DNA of 6,533 nucleotides from Ruminococcus sp. UBA3800 (GTDB lineage Bacteria > Bacillota > Clostridia > Oscillospirales > Ruminococcaceae): NCBI GenBank assembly GCA_002368715.1, contig DFEO01000038.1, positions 1 through 6,533 on the forward strand, in the 5' to 3' direction. Below the pieces are notes generated by a model, which made no database searches, was not told where the DNA came from, and was given only the letters and a program-made list of their open reading frames with translations. This document shows positions 1 through 5,695 of the stretch, piece by piece (the first letter of the stretch is position 1; each line of letters opens with the position of its first letter). Position numbers and translations under genes: made by a program.

Positions 1-183
1 CCAGAGTCTTCTGAAATCTCTCTTTCTCTGCTTTCTTCCGATGTATGCATACTGACCGCTCTTCATTACGGCCTGCTTAGCCATCTTGAAATGCTTGCTC
101 TTTGAACCGAAATAGCCCTTAGCAAGCTTCAGAGTCTTGTTTCTCCTCTTACGAGTCATCATTGCTCCCTTTACACGAGCCAT
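1..183 (-). CDS. rplT: 50S ribosomal protein L20, N-terminal 61 residues (3' end outside window)
   Basis: L20 binds 23S rRNA early in large-subunit assembly and is also the autoregulator of its own operon in Firmicutes and enterobacteria. The visible residues start [20 protein letters not shown] and continue through [15 protein letters not shown] and [16 protein letters not shown], the very basic, highly conserved L20 N-terminus that forms the RNA-binding extension. The family is usually about 117-120 aa, so roughly half is seen and the gene runs off the left edge. The ATG at 181-183 (read on the minus strand) lies behind an AGGAGG box at 193-198. It is the third gene of the infC-rpmI-rplT operon, 49 nt after rpmI, with no promoter or terminator between them. 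Nothing is unusual in the visible part. Confidence 0.97.
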   Translation of the reverse strand, partial: MARVKGAMMTRKRRNKTLKLAKGYFGSKSKHFKMAKQAVMKSGQYAYIGRKQRKRDFRRLW

Positions 184-192
184 AGTTAATTA

Positions 193-198
193 CCTCCT
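193..198 (-). promoter_or_regulatory. Ribosome binding site of rplT
   Basis: AGGAGG on the minus strand, 9 nt upstream of the rplT ATG. It is a full anti-Shine-Dalgarno match and fixes the start codon. Confidence 0.85.
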
Positions 199-232
199 GA
201 AATTTTTCTTTTGTGATTTCCCTACAACCCGT

Positions 233-430
233 TTATTTGTAAGGGATAAGAGCCTTTACGTTCTTGATGTTGGAATCGTCGGCATATGCAGCACCCCTAA
301 GGATCCTCTTGCGCTTGTGATCCTTCTGGGTCAGTCTGTGCCTCTTGTTGATGTGCTGGAACTTAACCTTTCCGCTGCCTGTTACTCTGAAACGCTTCTT
401 GGCGCCCGAATGTGTCTTGATCTTTGGCAT
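233..430 (-). CDS. rpmI: 50S ribosomal protein L35
   Basis: A 65-residue protein starting MPKIKTHSGAKKRFRVTGSGK and ending KNVKALIPYK. This is the complete, typical L35 with its conserved KxKTHxGAKKRF start, a very basic middle (KRHRLTQKDHKRKR) and an LRG segment. It is a small structural protein of the 50S subunit. The ATG at 428-430 is preceded by AAGGAGGAT at 438-446 and the gene ends in TAA at 233-235. It sits between infC and rplT, the near-universal bacterial order, and in B. subtilis its expression is controlled with infC by L20. Length and composition are ordinary. Confidence 0.97.
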   Translation of the reverse strand: MPKIKTHSGAKKRFRVTGSGKVKFQHINKRHRLTQKDHKRKRILRGAAYADDSNIKNVKALIPYK

Positions 431-437
431 TTGATTT

Positions 438-446
438 ATCCTCCTT
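438..446 (-). promoter_or_regulatory. Ribosome binding site of rpmI
   Basis: AAGGAGGAT on the minus strand, 7 nt before the rpmI ATG, a strong Shine-Dalgarno sequence. The rest of the 106-nt infC-rpmI spacer contains short GC-rich inverted repeats (GCTGC/GCAGC types around 470-510) but no convincing terminator or promoter. Confidence 0.85.
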
Positions 447-536
447 AAATTATATCTAGCTTATCGCTGCTCCGCTTTTTTTGCAGCTGCCGCCGTTGCC
501 CGCAGCACTCAAAGCGAAATAAAACGACCGCCGTGC

Positions 537-1055
537 TTACTTATTCGGCTTCGGAGAAACGAACATCACTAAGCTTCGTCCCTCCATCTTGGACGGCTTG
601 TCAACTACACCGACCTCGGAGATCGCCTCTTTGAATTTGTCGAGAAGATCCTGCCCGAACTGCGGATGTGCCACAGTCCTCTTGCGGAACCTTACCGAAA
701 CCTTGAGCTTATCCCCTCCGTTAAGGAATTTAACAGCCTGGTTGACCTTTACGTTGAAATCATGAGTATCTATCGTCGAAGACATCCTTATCTCCTTTAT
801 GTCGATGATCCTCTGATTCTTCTTCGCTTCCTTTTCTCGTTTTGTCTGTTCAAAAATATACTTGCCGTAATCCATTATGCGGCATACAGGCGGAGTCGCC
901 TGCGGAGCGATCTTGACAAGGTCAAGGTCCTTTTCATAGGCTATCTTCAGCGCCTCGTCAGCACTCATGATGCCAAGCTGTTCCCCGTCAACTCCGATAA
1001 CACGCAACTGCTTGTCACGGATATCTTCATTGAGCTCATGTTCCTTTTTGCTTAT
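537..1055 (-). CDS. infC: Translation initiation factor IF-3 (likely AUA start)
   Basis: IF3 binds the 30S subunit, keeps it apart from 50S, and proofreads the initiator tRNA and start codon. From the proposed start the protein is 172 aa, normal for the family (about 165-180). It has the N-domain opening ISKKEHELNEDIRDKQLRVI, DGEQLGIM, the linker signature RIMDYGKY at residues 59-66, the basic KREKEAKKNQR stretch, and a C-domain with DTHDFNVKVNQAVKFL and RTVAHPQFGQDLL. The frame stays open upstream to an ATG at 1131-1133, but that extension (rich in Cys and aromatic residues) would be encoded across the leader terminator and is not IF3-like. GGGGGTG at 1063-1069 lies 7 nt before ATA at 1053-1055. 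Homologues begin with the same ISK segment, and infC is known for AUU, AUC or AUA starts that permit autoregulation. First gene of the operon with rpmI and rplT. Identity is certain; the exact start is inferred. Confidence 0.95.
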   Translation of the reverse strand: MSKKEHELNEDIRDKQLRVIGVDGEQLGIMSADEALKIAYEKDLDLVKIAPQATPPVCRIMDYGKYIFEQTKREKEAKKNQRIIDIKEIRMSSTIDTHDFNVKVNQAVKFLNGGDKLKVSVRFRKRTVAHPQFGQDLLDKFKEAISEVGVVDKPSKMEGRSLVMFVSPKPNK

Positions 1056-1062
1056 GACACAG

Positions 1063-1069
1063 CACCCCC
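1063..1069 (-). promoter_or_regulatory. Ribosome binding site that sets the infC AUA start
   Basis: GGGGGTG on the minus strand, 7 nt upstream of ATA (1053-1055). No ATG, GTG or TTG lies in frame at this spacing, so the site supports initiation at the rare AUA codon. Confidence 0.65.
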
Positions 1070-1086
1070 ATATAAGTGGAATAAAT

Positions 1087-1119
1087 AAAAAAACGGATAC
1101 GCAAAACGACCCGTACCCG
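1087..1119 (-). terminator. Intrinsic terminator (attenuator) in the infC leader
   Basis: On the minus strand CGGGTACG pairs with CGTATCCG (8 bp, one G-U pair) around a 10-nt loop and is followed directly by seven T. It lies between the infC promoter and the infC ribosome binding site, so it acts before the first gene, as an attenuator does. Its 5' arm (1112-1119) can instead pair with an upstream leader segment; see the leader entry. Confidence 0.8.
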
Positions 1120-1216
1120 AAACAGCATGACAAGGAGACCTTGTACTGATATTGACCTCTTTGCTCCTCTTTTCGGGCTTAAGGTGAGAACGGATCAGGT
1201 CCTACTTTGTTTTACT
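1087..1216 (-). promoter_or_regulatory. Putative L20-type ribosomal protein leader (transcription attenuator) of infC-rpmI-rplT
   Basis: The roughly 160-nt untranslated leader contains the block TTAAGCCCGAAAAGAGGAG followed by further structured sequence and an intrinsic terminator. This is the architecture of the Firmicutes L20 leader, in which excess L20 promotes premature termination. The sequence shows two exclusive pairings. One is the terminator hairpin. The other is an antiterminator in which GCCCGAAA (plus coordinates 1171-1178) pairs with TTTCGGGT (1115-1122), 8 bp with one G-U; it consumes the first arm of the terminator. Flanking segments such as GACCT/AGGTC can close the L20-binding domain. 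The family assignment rests on location, order and recognised sequence, not on a covariance-model hit. Confidence 0.75.
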
Positions 1217-1221
1217 AGCGT

Positions 1222-1250
1222 AGTATACCACACTCTTCCCCGTTTGTCAA
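1222..1250 (-). promoter_or_regulatory. Sigma-A promoter of the infC-rpmI-rplT operon
   Basis: On the minus strand TTGACA (1245-1250) and TATACT (1222-1227) are separated by exactly 17 nt. The transcript should start near 1215. It is divergent from the tRNA-Gly promoter; the two -35 boxes are about 50 bp apart. Confidence 0.88.
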
Positions 1251-1283
1251 GCCCCCTGCGCCTCTTTTCTCACTATTTGGTCA

Positions 1284-1298
1284 TTTTTTTTTAAAAAA
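1284..1298 (+). promoter_or_regulatory. A/T-tract, likely UP element of the tRNA-Gly promoter
   Basis: Nine T followed by six A, ending 3 nt before the -35 box. This corresponds to about -53 to -39 of the tRNA transcript, the position where the RNA polymerase alpha C-terminal domain contacts UP elements of stable-RNA promoters. Function is inferred from position and composition. Confidence 0.5.
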
Positions 1299-1301
1299 GC
1301 A

Positions 1302-1330
1302 TTGACTTGAAGCTCAAACTGTGATATACT
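1302..1330 (+). promoter_or_regulatory. Sigma-A promoter of the tRNA-Gly gene
   Basis: TTGACT (1302-1307), 17-nt spacer, TATACT (1325-1330). The start point falls near 1337, about 10 nt before the mature tRNA 5' end, a short leader suited to RNase P processing. Confidence 0.85.
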
Positions 1331-1346
1331 GACTAATGTCAGGTAC

Positions 1347-1417
1347 GCAGATGTAGTACATCGGTAGTACATCGGCTTCCCAAGCCGATGAGGCGGGTTC
1401 GACTCCCGTCATCTGCT
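1347..1417 (+). tRNA. tRNA-Gly, anticodon CCC
   Basis: A full 71-nt cloverleaf. The acceptor stem GCAGATG/CATCTGC has 7 bp with discriminator T1417, as expected for bacterial tRNA-Gly. The D arm is GTAC-ATCGGTA-GTAC, the anticodon stem TCGGC/GCCGA with loop TTCCCAA, the variable loop 4 nt, and the T arm GCGGG-TTCGACT-CCCGT with one G-U pair. The anticodon CCC at 1379-1381 reads codon GGG. No CCA is encoded at the 3' end, so it must be added by nucleotidyltransferase. It is a single-gene unit with its own promoter and terminator between the translation operon and pyrG. The D arm and neighbours form an exact 11-bp tandem repeat (1353-1374). Confidence 0.96.
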
Positions 1418-1426
1418 CTGTTTTTC

Positions 1427-1455
1427 AGGCTCCGCTCTTTGCCGGAGCCTTTTTT
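1427..1455 (+). terminator. Intrinsic terminator of the tRNA-Gly gene
   Basis: AGGCTCCG (1427-1434) pairs with CGGAGCCT (1443-1450), 8 bp, and a run of six T (1450-1455) follows. It starts 10 nt after the tRNA 3' end. From here to the pyrG promoter (1456-1599) I see no gene; the only structure is a 6-bp CTGCCG/CGGCAG inverted repeat at 1472-1501 with an 18-nt loop. Confidence 0.9.
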
Positions 1456-1599
1456 GTTTGCCTTTTTGCATCTGCCGCCGCCCGTGATAAGCTGACGGCA
1501 GGAGGCTCGTTCTCTTTTACAGAAATTTAACAGAAAATTATCAATTGACATTCACCCGATAACCCCCGTAAAACCGTGAACTCTGCCGCAGGCCAAACC

Positions 1600-1628
1600 T
1601 TGACAAGCACGGCGATATTTGTTATAAT
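1600..1628 (+). promoter_or_regulatory. Consensus sigma-A promoter of pyrG
   Basis: TTGACA (1600-1605), 17 nt, TATAAT (1623-1628): both boxes match consensus exactly. Transcription should begin near 1634-1636, leaving a leader of only about 35 nt with no room for an attenuator hairpin. Confidence 0.9.
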
Positions 1629-1636
1629 TGGACTAA

Positions 1637-3280
<1,644 letters not shown>

Positions 3281-3289
3281 ACACACCGC

Positions 3290-3320
3290 AGCCCGGAAGT
3301 TCATACAGACCTTTCGGGCT
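3290..3320 (+). other. Hairpin between pyrG and the macro-domain gene (possible weak terminator)
   Basis: AGCCCGGAAG (3290-3299) pairs with CTTTCGGGCT (3311-3320), 10 bp with one G-U, loop 11 nt. Only a short TTT/TTG run follows rather than a full T-tract, so termination would be partial at best. No promoter is evident before the next gene, so some read-through from pyrG is likely. Confidence 0.5.
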
Positions 3321-3331
3321 TTGCTGCAGAT

Positions 3332-3340
3332 AAAGGAGGT
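3332..3340 (+). promoter_or_regulatory. Ribosome binding site that supports the TTG start of the macro-domain gene
   Basis: AAAGGAGGT, an extended Shine-Dalgarno match, with 7 nt from the GGAGG core to TTG 3347-3349. The first encoded residues [11 protein letters not shown] are the usual macro-domain opening, so TTG is well supported. Confidence 0.8.
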
Positions 3341-3346
3341 CTTACC

Positions 3347-4378
3347 TTGCCTTTCAGTATCATAAGACAGGACATAACAAGAATGGATACCGATGCGATA
3401 GTCAATGCCGCAAACCCCTCGCTTCTTGGCGGCGGCGGAGTTGACGGAGCTATCCACAGGGCGGCAGGAGCGCAGCTGCTGGAAGAATGCAGAACGCTCG
3501 GCGGCTGCAAAACAGGTCAGGCCAAGGCCACAAAGGGCTATAAGCTTGCGTGCAGATATATTATACATACAGTGGGGCCGATATGGAACGGCGGAGCGTC
3601 CGGCGAGCACGATGCGCTCGTTTGCTGCTATCGCAACTCTCTTGCGCTTGCAAAGGAGCTCGGCTGTGAGAGCATAGCTTTTCCTCTTATCTCGGCAGGC
3701 ATTTACGGCTATCCCAAGGAGGAGGCTGTCGAAGTGGCAGCGCAAACGATAAAGCAATTTCTGAAGGACAGCGATATGGATGTTTATCTTGTGCTGTTCG
3801 ACCGCTCGGTCATGGCTATCAGCGAAAAGCTCTTCGGGGAGATAAGCCAGTTCATAGATGACAACTATGTTTCGTCCCAGCCCGACGAGCGCCGCAGGAG
3901 AGGCTTCTTCGGCTCAATGATGTCCTCGGCAAAGACGGGAGCCGCCTCCGCTATGCATATGAATGCTGTCCCGGCAGCAAGGGCTTATATGGAAGAAGCA
4001 GCCGACCTTGACGCCGGGGCACCCTTTGATGAGATAGAAAGCGAGACCTTCTCGCAGACCCTGCTGAGACTTATCGACGAAAAGGGCTACACCGATGTGG
4101 AGACCTATAAGAAAGCAAACATTGACCGCAAGCTGTTTTCAAAGATCAGGAGCAACAAGGACTACTCTCCCAAAAAGCAGACCGTTATCGCCTTTGCCAT
4201 AGCGCTGGAGCTGGAGCTTGAAGAAGCCGAGCAGCTTCTCAGGACCGCCGGCTTTGCACTCTCGCCCAGCATAAAGTCGGACGTTATAATACGCTATTTC
4301 ATCCTGCATCATAACTATGATATCTTTACCATAAATCAGGCGCTCTATTCCTTCGATCAGGGGCTGATAGGAGCATGA
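3347..4378 (+). CDS. Macro-domain protein (MacroD/YmdB-like ADP-ribose hydrolase) with C-terminal XRE-like region
   Basis: 343 aa, no signal peptide or membrane segment, so cytosolic. Residues 1-170 are a macro domain: [20 protein letters not shown] at 18-37, with Asn20, Asn23 and Asp33 of the ligand and catalytic loop, then [18 protein letters not shown], and the phosphate loop [10 protein letters not shown] at about 114-123. These are signatures of the class that hydrolyses O-acetyl-ADP-ribose or mono-ADP-ribosyl protein. A linker (about 175-228), basic at first and then Ala/Glu rich, leads to residues 230-343. These contain [20 protein letters not shown] followed by [20 protein letters not shown], which I read as a lambda-repressor/XRE-like helix-turn-helix, then a tail with [20 protein letters not shown]. 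The fold of this second half is inference. YmdB alone is about 175 aa, so this is a fusion. TTG start. A co-oriented VWA gene follows at 110 nt. It could act in ADP-ribosylation or stress signalling; the substrate is unknown. Confidence 0.88.
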   Translation: MPFSIIRQDITRMDTDAIVNAANPSLLGGGGVDGAIHRAAGAQLLEECRTLGGCKTGQAKATKGYKLACRYIIHTVGPIWNGGASGEHDALVCCYRNSLALAKELGCESIAFPLISAGIYGYPKEEAVEVAAQTIKQFLKDSDMDVYLVLFDRSVMAISEKLFGEISQFIDDNYVSSQPDERRRRGFFGSMMSSAKTGAASAMHMNAVPAARAYMEEAADLDAGAPFDEIESETFSQTLLRLIDEKGYTDVETYKKANIDRKLFSKIRSNKDYSPKKQTVIAFAIALELELEEAEQLLRTAGFALSPSIKSDVIIRYFILHHNYDIFTINQALYSFDQGLIGA

Positions 4379-4397
4379 TCTTCTAAAACGGATATTT

Positions 4398-4414
4398 GTC
4401 GCTTGCGAAGCGAC
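4398..4414. repeat. Short perfect hairpin in the macro-VWA spacer
   Basis: GTCGCTT (4398-4404) and AAGCGAC (4408-4414) form 7 bp around a GCG loop. On the plus strand it is followed by A residues, so it is not a plus-strand terminator. It could be an mRNA stabiliser or processing site; role unknown. Confidence 0.5.
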
Positions 4415-4433
4415 CAAAAACCTTCTTGGATGT

Positions 4434-4471
4434 GTTATCATAAGGTCACAGAAGAAAAACAGACCGATAAC
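4434..4471 (+). other. Interrupted inverted repeat just upstream of the VWA ribosome binding site
   Basis: GTTATC (4434-4439) pairs with GATAAC (4466-4471), and GGTC (4444-4447) with GACC (4462-4465). This gives a 10-bp interrupted stem with a 4-nt bulge, ending 3 nt before the AAGGAGG. It could modulate translation or bind a protein; I recognise no family. Confidence 0.35.
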
Positions 4472-4474
4472 TTC

Positions 4475-4481
4475 AAGGAGG
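4475..4481 (+). promoter_or_regulatory. Ribosome binding site of the VWA gene
   Basis: AAGGAGG, 7 nt before ATG 4489-4491. No clear sigma-A promoter lies in the 110-nt spacer, which favours co-transcription with the macro-domain gene. Confidence 0.85.
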
Positions 4482-4488
4482 TTTTATT

Positions 4489-5139
4489 ATGAAAAAAAAT
4501 CTTACAGAGCTGGTACTCATCATCGACGAGAGCGGATCTATGTTTGATCTGAGAGAGGACACCATTGGCGGAATAAATTCCGTTATTGCCGAGCAGAAGA
4601 AAAAGGACGGCGAGGTCATCGTATCCACAGTTATGTTCAATAACACCATCCGTGTCCTCCACGACAGGATACCGCTTGACAAAATGGAGCAGATGCAGAG
4701 CAGTGACTATAACCCCGGCGGTATGACCGCACTGCTCGATGCTGTGGGCGGAGCTATCCACCACATCGGCAACATCCACAAATATGCGAGAAACGAAGAC
4801 GTTCCCGAACACACGCTGTTCGTCATCACGACCGACGGGTTGGAAAATGCCAGCCGGAGATATTCTTCGGACAGGGTGAAGAAAATGATCTCACGCCAGC
4901 AGGAGAGATACGGCTGGGAATTCATTTTCCTCGGTGCAAACATCGACTCGGTGAAGACCGCAGATTCCTTCGGGATAGACGAGTCAAGAGCGGTAAACTA
5001 TAACGCCGACAAGGCAGGCACAAGAACAATGTTCAGAGCCGTGTGCGCAGCTGTCAGCGAGGTAAGAGCAGGAAGCGGACTCGGCAAAATGAACAGAGCA
5101 TGGCGTGAGGAAGCCGACGAGGATTATAATAACAGGTGA
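4489..5139 (+). CDS. VWA-domain protein with intact MIDAS site
   Basis: 216 aa, no signal peptide or transmembrane segment, so an intracellular von Willebrand factor A domain protein. The metal-ion-dependent adhesion site is complete: Asp13-x-Ser15-x-Ser17 in LIIDESGSM, Thr80 in NPGGMTALLDA, and Asp116 in VITTDGLENAS. A further conserved-looking block is WEFIFLGANID (143-153), followed by a helix and a polar, Glu/Asp-rich C-terminus. Nearly the whole protein is the VWA fold. Such proteins act as Mg-dependent protein-interaction modules; TerY-type VWA proteins of chemical-stress (Ter) systems are one comparable group, but no TerD, kinase or PP2C gene is in this window. It lies 110 nt downstream of the macro-domain gene on the same strand and before a strong terminator, so the two probably form one transcription unit. 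Specific function not known. Confidence 0.88.
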   Translation: MKKNLTELVLIIDESGSMFDLREDTIGGINSVIAEQKKKDGEVIVSTVMFNNTIRVLHDRIPLDKMEQMQSSDYNPGGMTALLDAVGGAIHHIGNIHKYARNEDVPEHTLFVITTDGLENASRRYSSDRVKKMISRQQERYGWEFIFLGANIDSVKTADSFGIDESRAVNYNADKAGTRTMFRAVCAAVSEVRAGSGLGKMNRAWREEADEDYNNR

Positions 5140-5148
5140 TAAAACCAC

Positions 5149-5183
5149 CAGTCCCTCTGCAAAAAACAGAGGGACTGTTTTTT
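5149..5183 (+). terminator. Strong intrinsic terminator after the VWA gene
   Basis: CAGTCCCTCTG (5149-5159) pairs perfectly with CAGAGGGACTG (5167-5177), 11 bp with a 7-nt loop, followed by six T. It closes the pyrG/macro/VWA side. The next 120 bases (5184-5305) hold no gene I can support; they include a GC-rich stretch near 5250-5295 with several short overlapping CCGG-type inverted repeats. Confidence 0.95.
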
Positions 5184-5305
5184 GTATAATGACAGCAGAC
5201 AGGCGATCGGTCAATGACAAGATCGGAATAATGAAAAATCATACCAAAGGTCCGGCTTCGTACCGGCGGCGGACGAGGTGCCGGAGCAGGGCGAACGCAC
5301 CCGGG

Positions 5306-5334
5306 TTGACAAACAGATAAAGCAGTGATATAAT
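5306..5334 (+). promoter_or_regulatory. Consensus sigma-A promoter of the thiazole operon
   Basis: TTGACA (5306-5311), 17-nt spacer, TATAAT (5329-5334), exact consensus in both boxes. The start point falls near 5340-5342, immediately at the first helix of the TPP riboswitch. Confidence 0.92.
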
Positions 5335-5339
5335 AATGT

Positions 5340-5430
5340 GTATAGGGGAGCTTGTATGCAGGCTGAGAGGAGGACGATCGAGTCCTCGACCCATGACCTG
5401 ATTTGGATAATGCCAACGTAGGGAACATAC
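5340..5430 (+). ncRNA. TPP riboswitch (THI element)
   Basis: An mRNA aptamer that binds thiamine pyrophosphate and shuts off the operon when TPP is plentiful. The conserved core is clear: GGGGAGC at 5345, GCTGAGA at 5362-5368, ACCTGAT at 5396-5402, GGATAATGCCAACGTAGGGA ending at 5424. Helix P3 is GAGGAC/GTCCTC (5370-5375 with 5382-5387). P5 includes TTGG/CCAA, and the closing helix can be GTAT (5340-5343) with ATAC (5427-5430). It sits between the consensus promoter and an intrinsic terminator upstream of thiS, so control is by transcription termination. Exact ends are approximate. Confidence 0.96.
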
Positions 5431-5443
5431 TGCCGATAGTTTC

Positions 5444-5477
5444 GGGGAGCTGTTTTTGTTGGCAGCTCCTCTTTTTT
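5444..5477 (+). terminator. Riboswitch expression platform: intrinsic terminator before thiS
   Basis: GGGGAGCTG (5444-5452) pairs with CAGCTCCTC (5463-5471), 9 bp with one G-U, 10-nt loop, then six T. It ends 8 nt before the thiS ribosome binding site. Candidate antiterminator: TGCCAAC of the aptamer (5411-5417) can pair with GTTGGCA (5458-5464), which overlaps the loop and the start of the 3' arm. Confidence 0.9.
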
Positions 5478-5485
5478 CTTCACAC

Positions 5486-5491
5486 AGGAGG
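5486..5491 (+). promoter_or_regulatory. Ribosome binding site of thiS
   Basis: AGGAGG, 8 nt upstream of ATG 5500-5502. It is outside the terminator hairpin, so riboswitch control acts on transcription rather than by hiding this site. Confidence 0.85.
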
Positions 5492-5499
5492 TATGCACA

Positions 5500-5694
5500 A
5501 TGGTAAAGATCAACGGAGAAGAAAAAAACGCCGCAGGAAAGACCGTCGCACAGCTGGTTTCCGAGGGCGGATACTCAATGGAGCGGGTAGCGGTGGAACT
5601 TAATTTCGAGATAGTTCCTAAAGCAAATTATGAGACTACCGCTGTCAGGGACGGCGACAGCGTCGAGATAGTCGGCTTTGTGGGAGGCGGTTAA
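5500..5694 (+). CDS. thiS: Sulfur carrier protein ThiS
   Basis: A 64-aa ubiquitin-like protein that carries sulfur as a C-terminal thiocarboxylate for thiazole formation. It starts MVKINGEEKNAAGKTVAQLV, has the middle VAVELNFEIVPK typical of ThiS, and ends DGDSVEIVGFVGGG. The terminal Gly-Gly is the required adenylation and thiolation site, and a GGG end is usual in Firmicutes ThiS. Length is normal (about 64-67 aa). It is the first gene after the TPP riboswitch. The region coding its last glycines also contains the GGAGG that appears to serve as the ribosome binding site of thiF, so the two genes are probably translationally coupled. Confidence 0.95.
   Translation: MVKINGEEKNAAGKTVAQLVSEGGYSMERVAVELNFEIVPKANYETTAVRDGDSVEIVGFVGGG
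5683..5687 (+). promoter_or_regulatory. Ribosome binding site for thiF inside the end of thiS
   Basis: GGAGG within the glycine codons of thiS, 8 nt before an in-frame ATA at 5696-5698. The other in-frame candidate, TTG 5678, lies upstream of this box and lacks a convincing site of its own. Confidence 0.55.
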
Positions 5695-5695
5695 A

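Noticed and set aside
137..448. A 103-codon plus-strand frame across rplT and rpmI
   Set aside because: Antisense to two certain ribosomal protein genes and without family resemblance.
1056..1133. Upstream ATG that would extend IF3 by 26 residues
   Set aside because: The extension crosses the leader terminator, is rich in Cys and aromatic residues unlike any IF3, and lacks a good ribosome binding site.
1339..1551. A 70-codon minus-strand frame over the tRNA and its terminator
   Set aside because: It overlaps a structured tRNA gene and its terminator; no coding signal.
4398..4420. Hairpin after the macro-domain gene as a plus-strand terminator
   Set aside because: It is followed by A residues, not T; a T-run exists only when read on the minus strand, where there is no gene to terminate.
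5185..5190. TATAAT directly after the VWA terminator as an extra promoter
   Set aside because: No -35 box lies 16-18 nt upstream; that stretch is the loop and stem of the terminator.
5105..5320. A 71-codon plus-strand frame between the VWA gene and the thi promoter
   Set aside because: It begins inside the VWA gene, runs through a strong intrinsic terminator and across the thi -35 region, and has an unstructured basic product with no family match.
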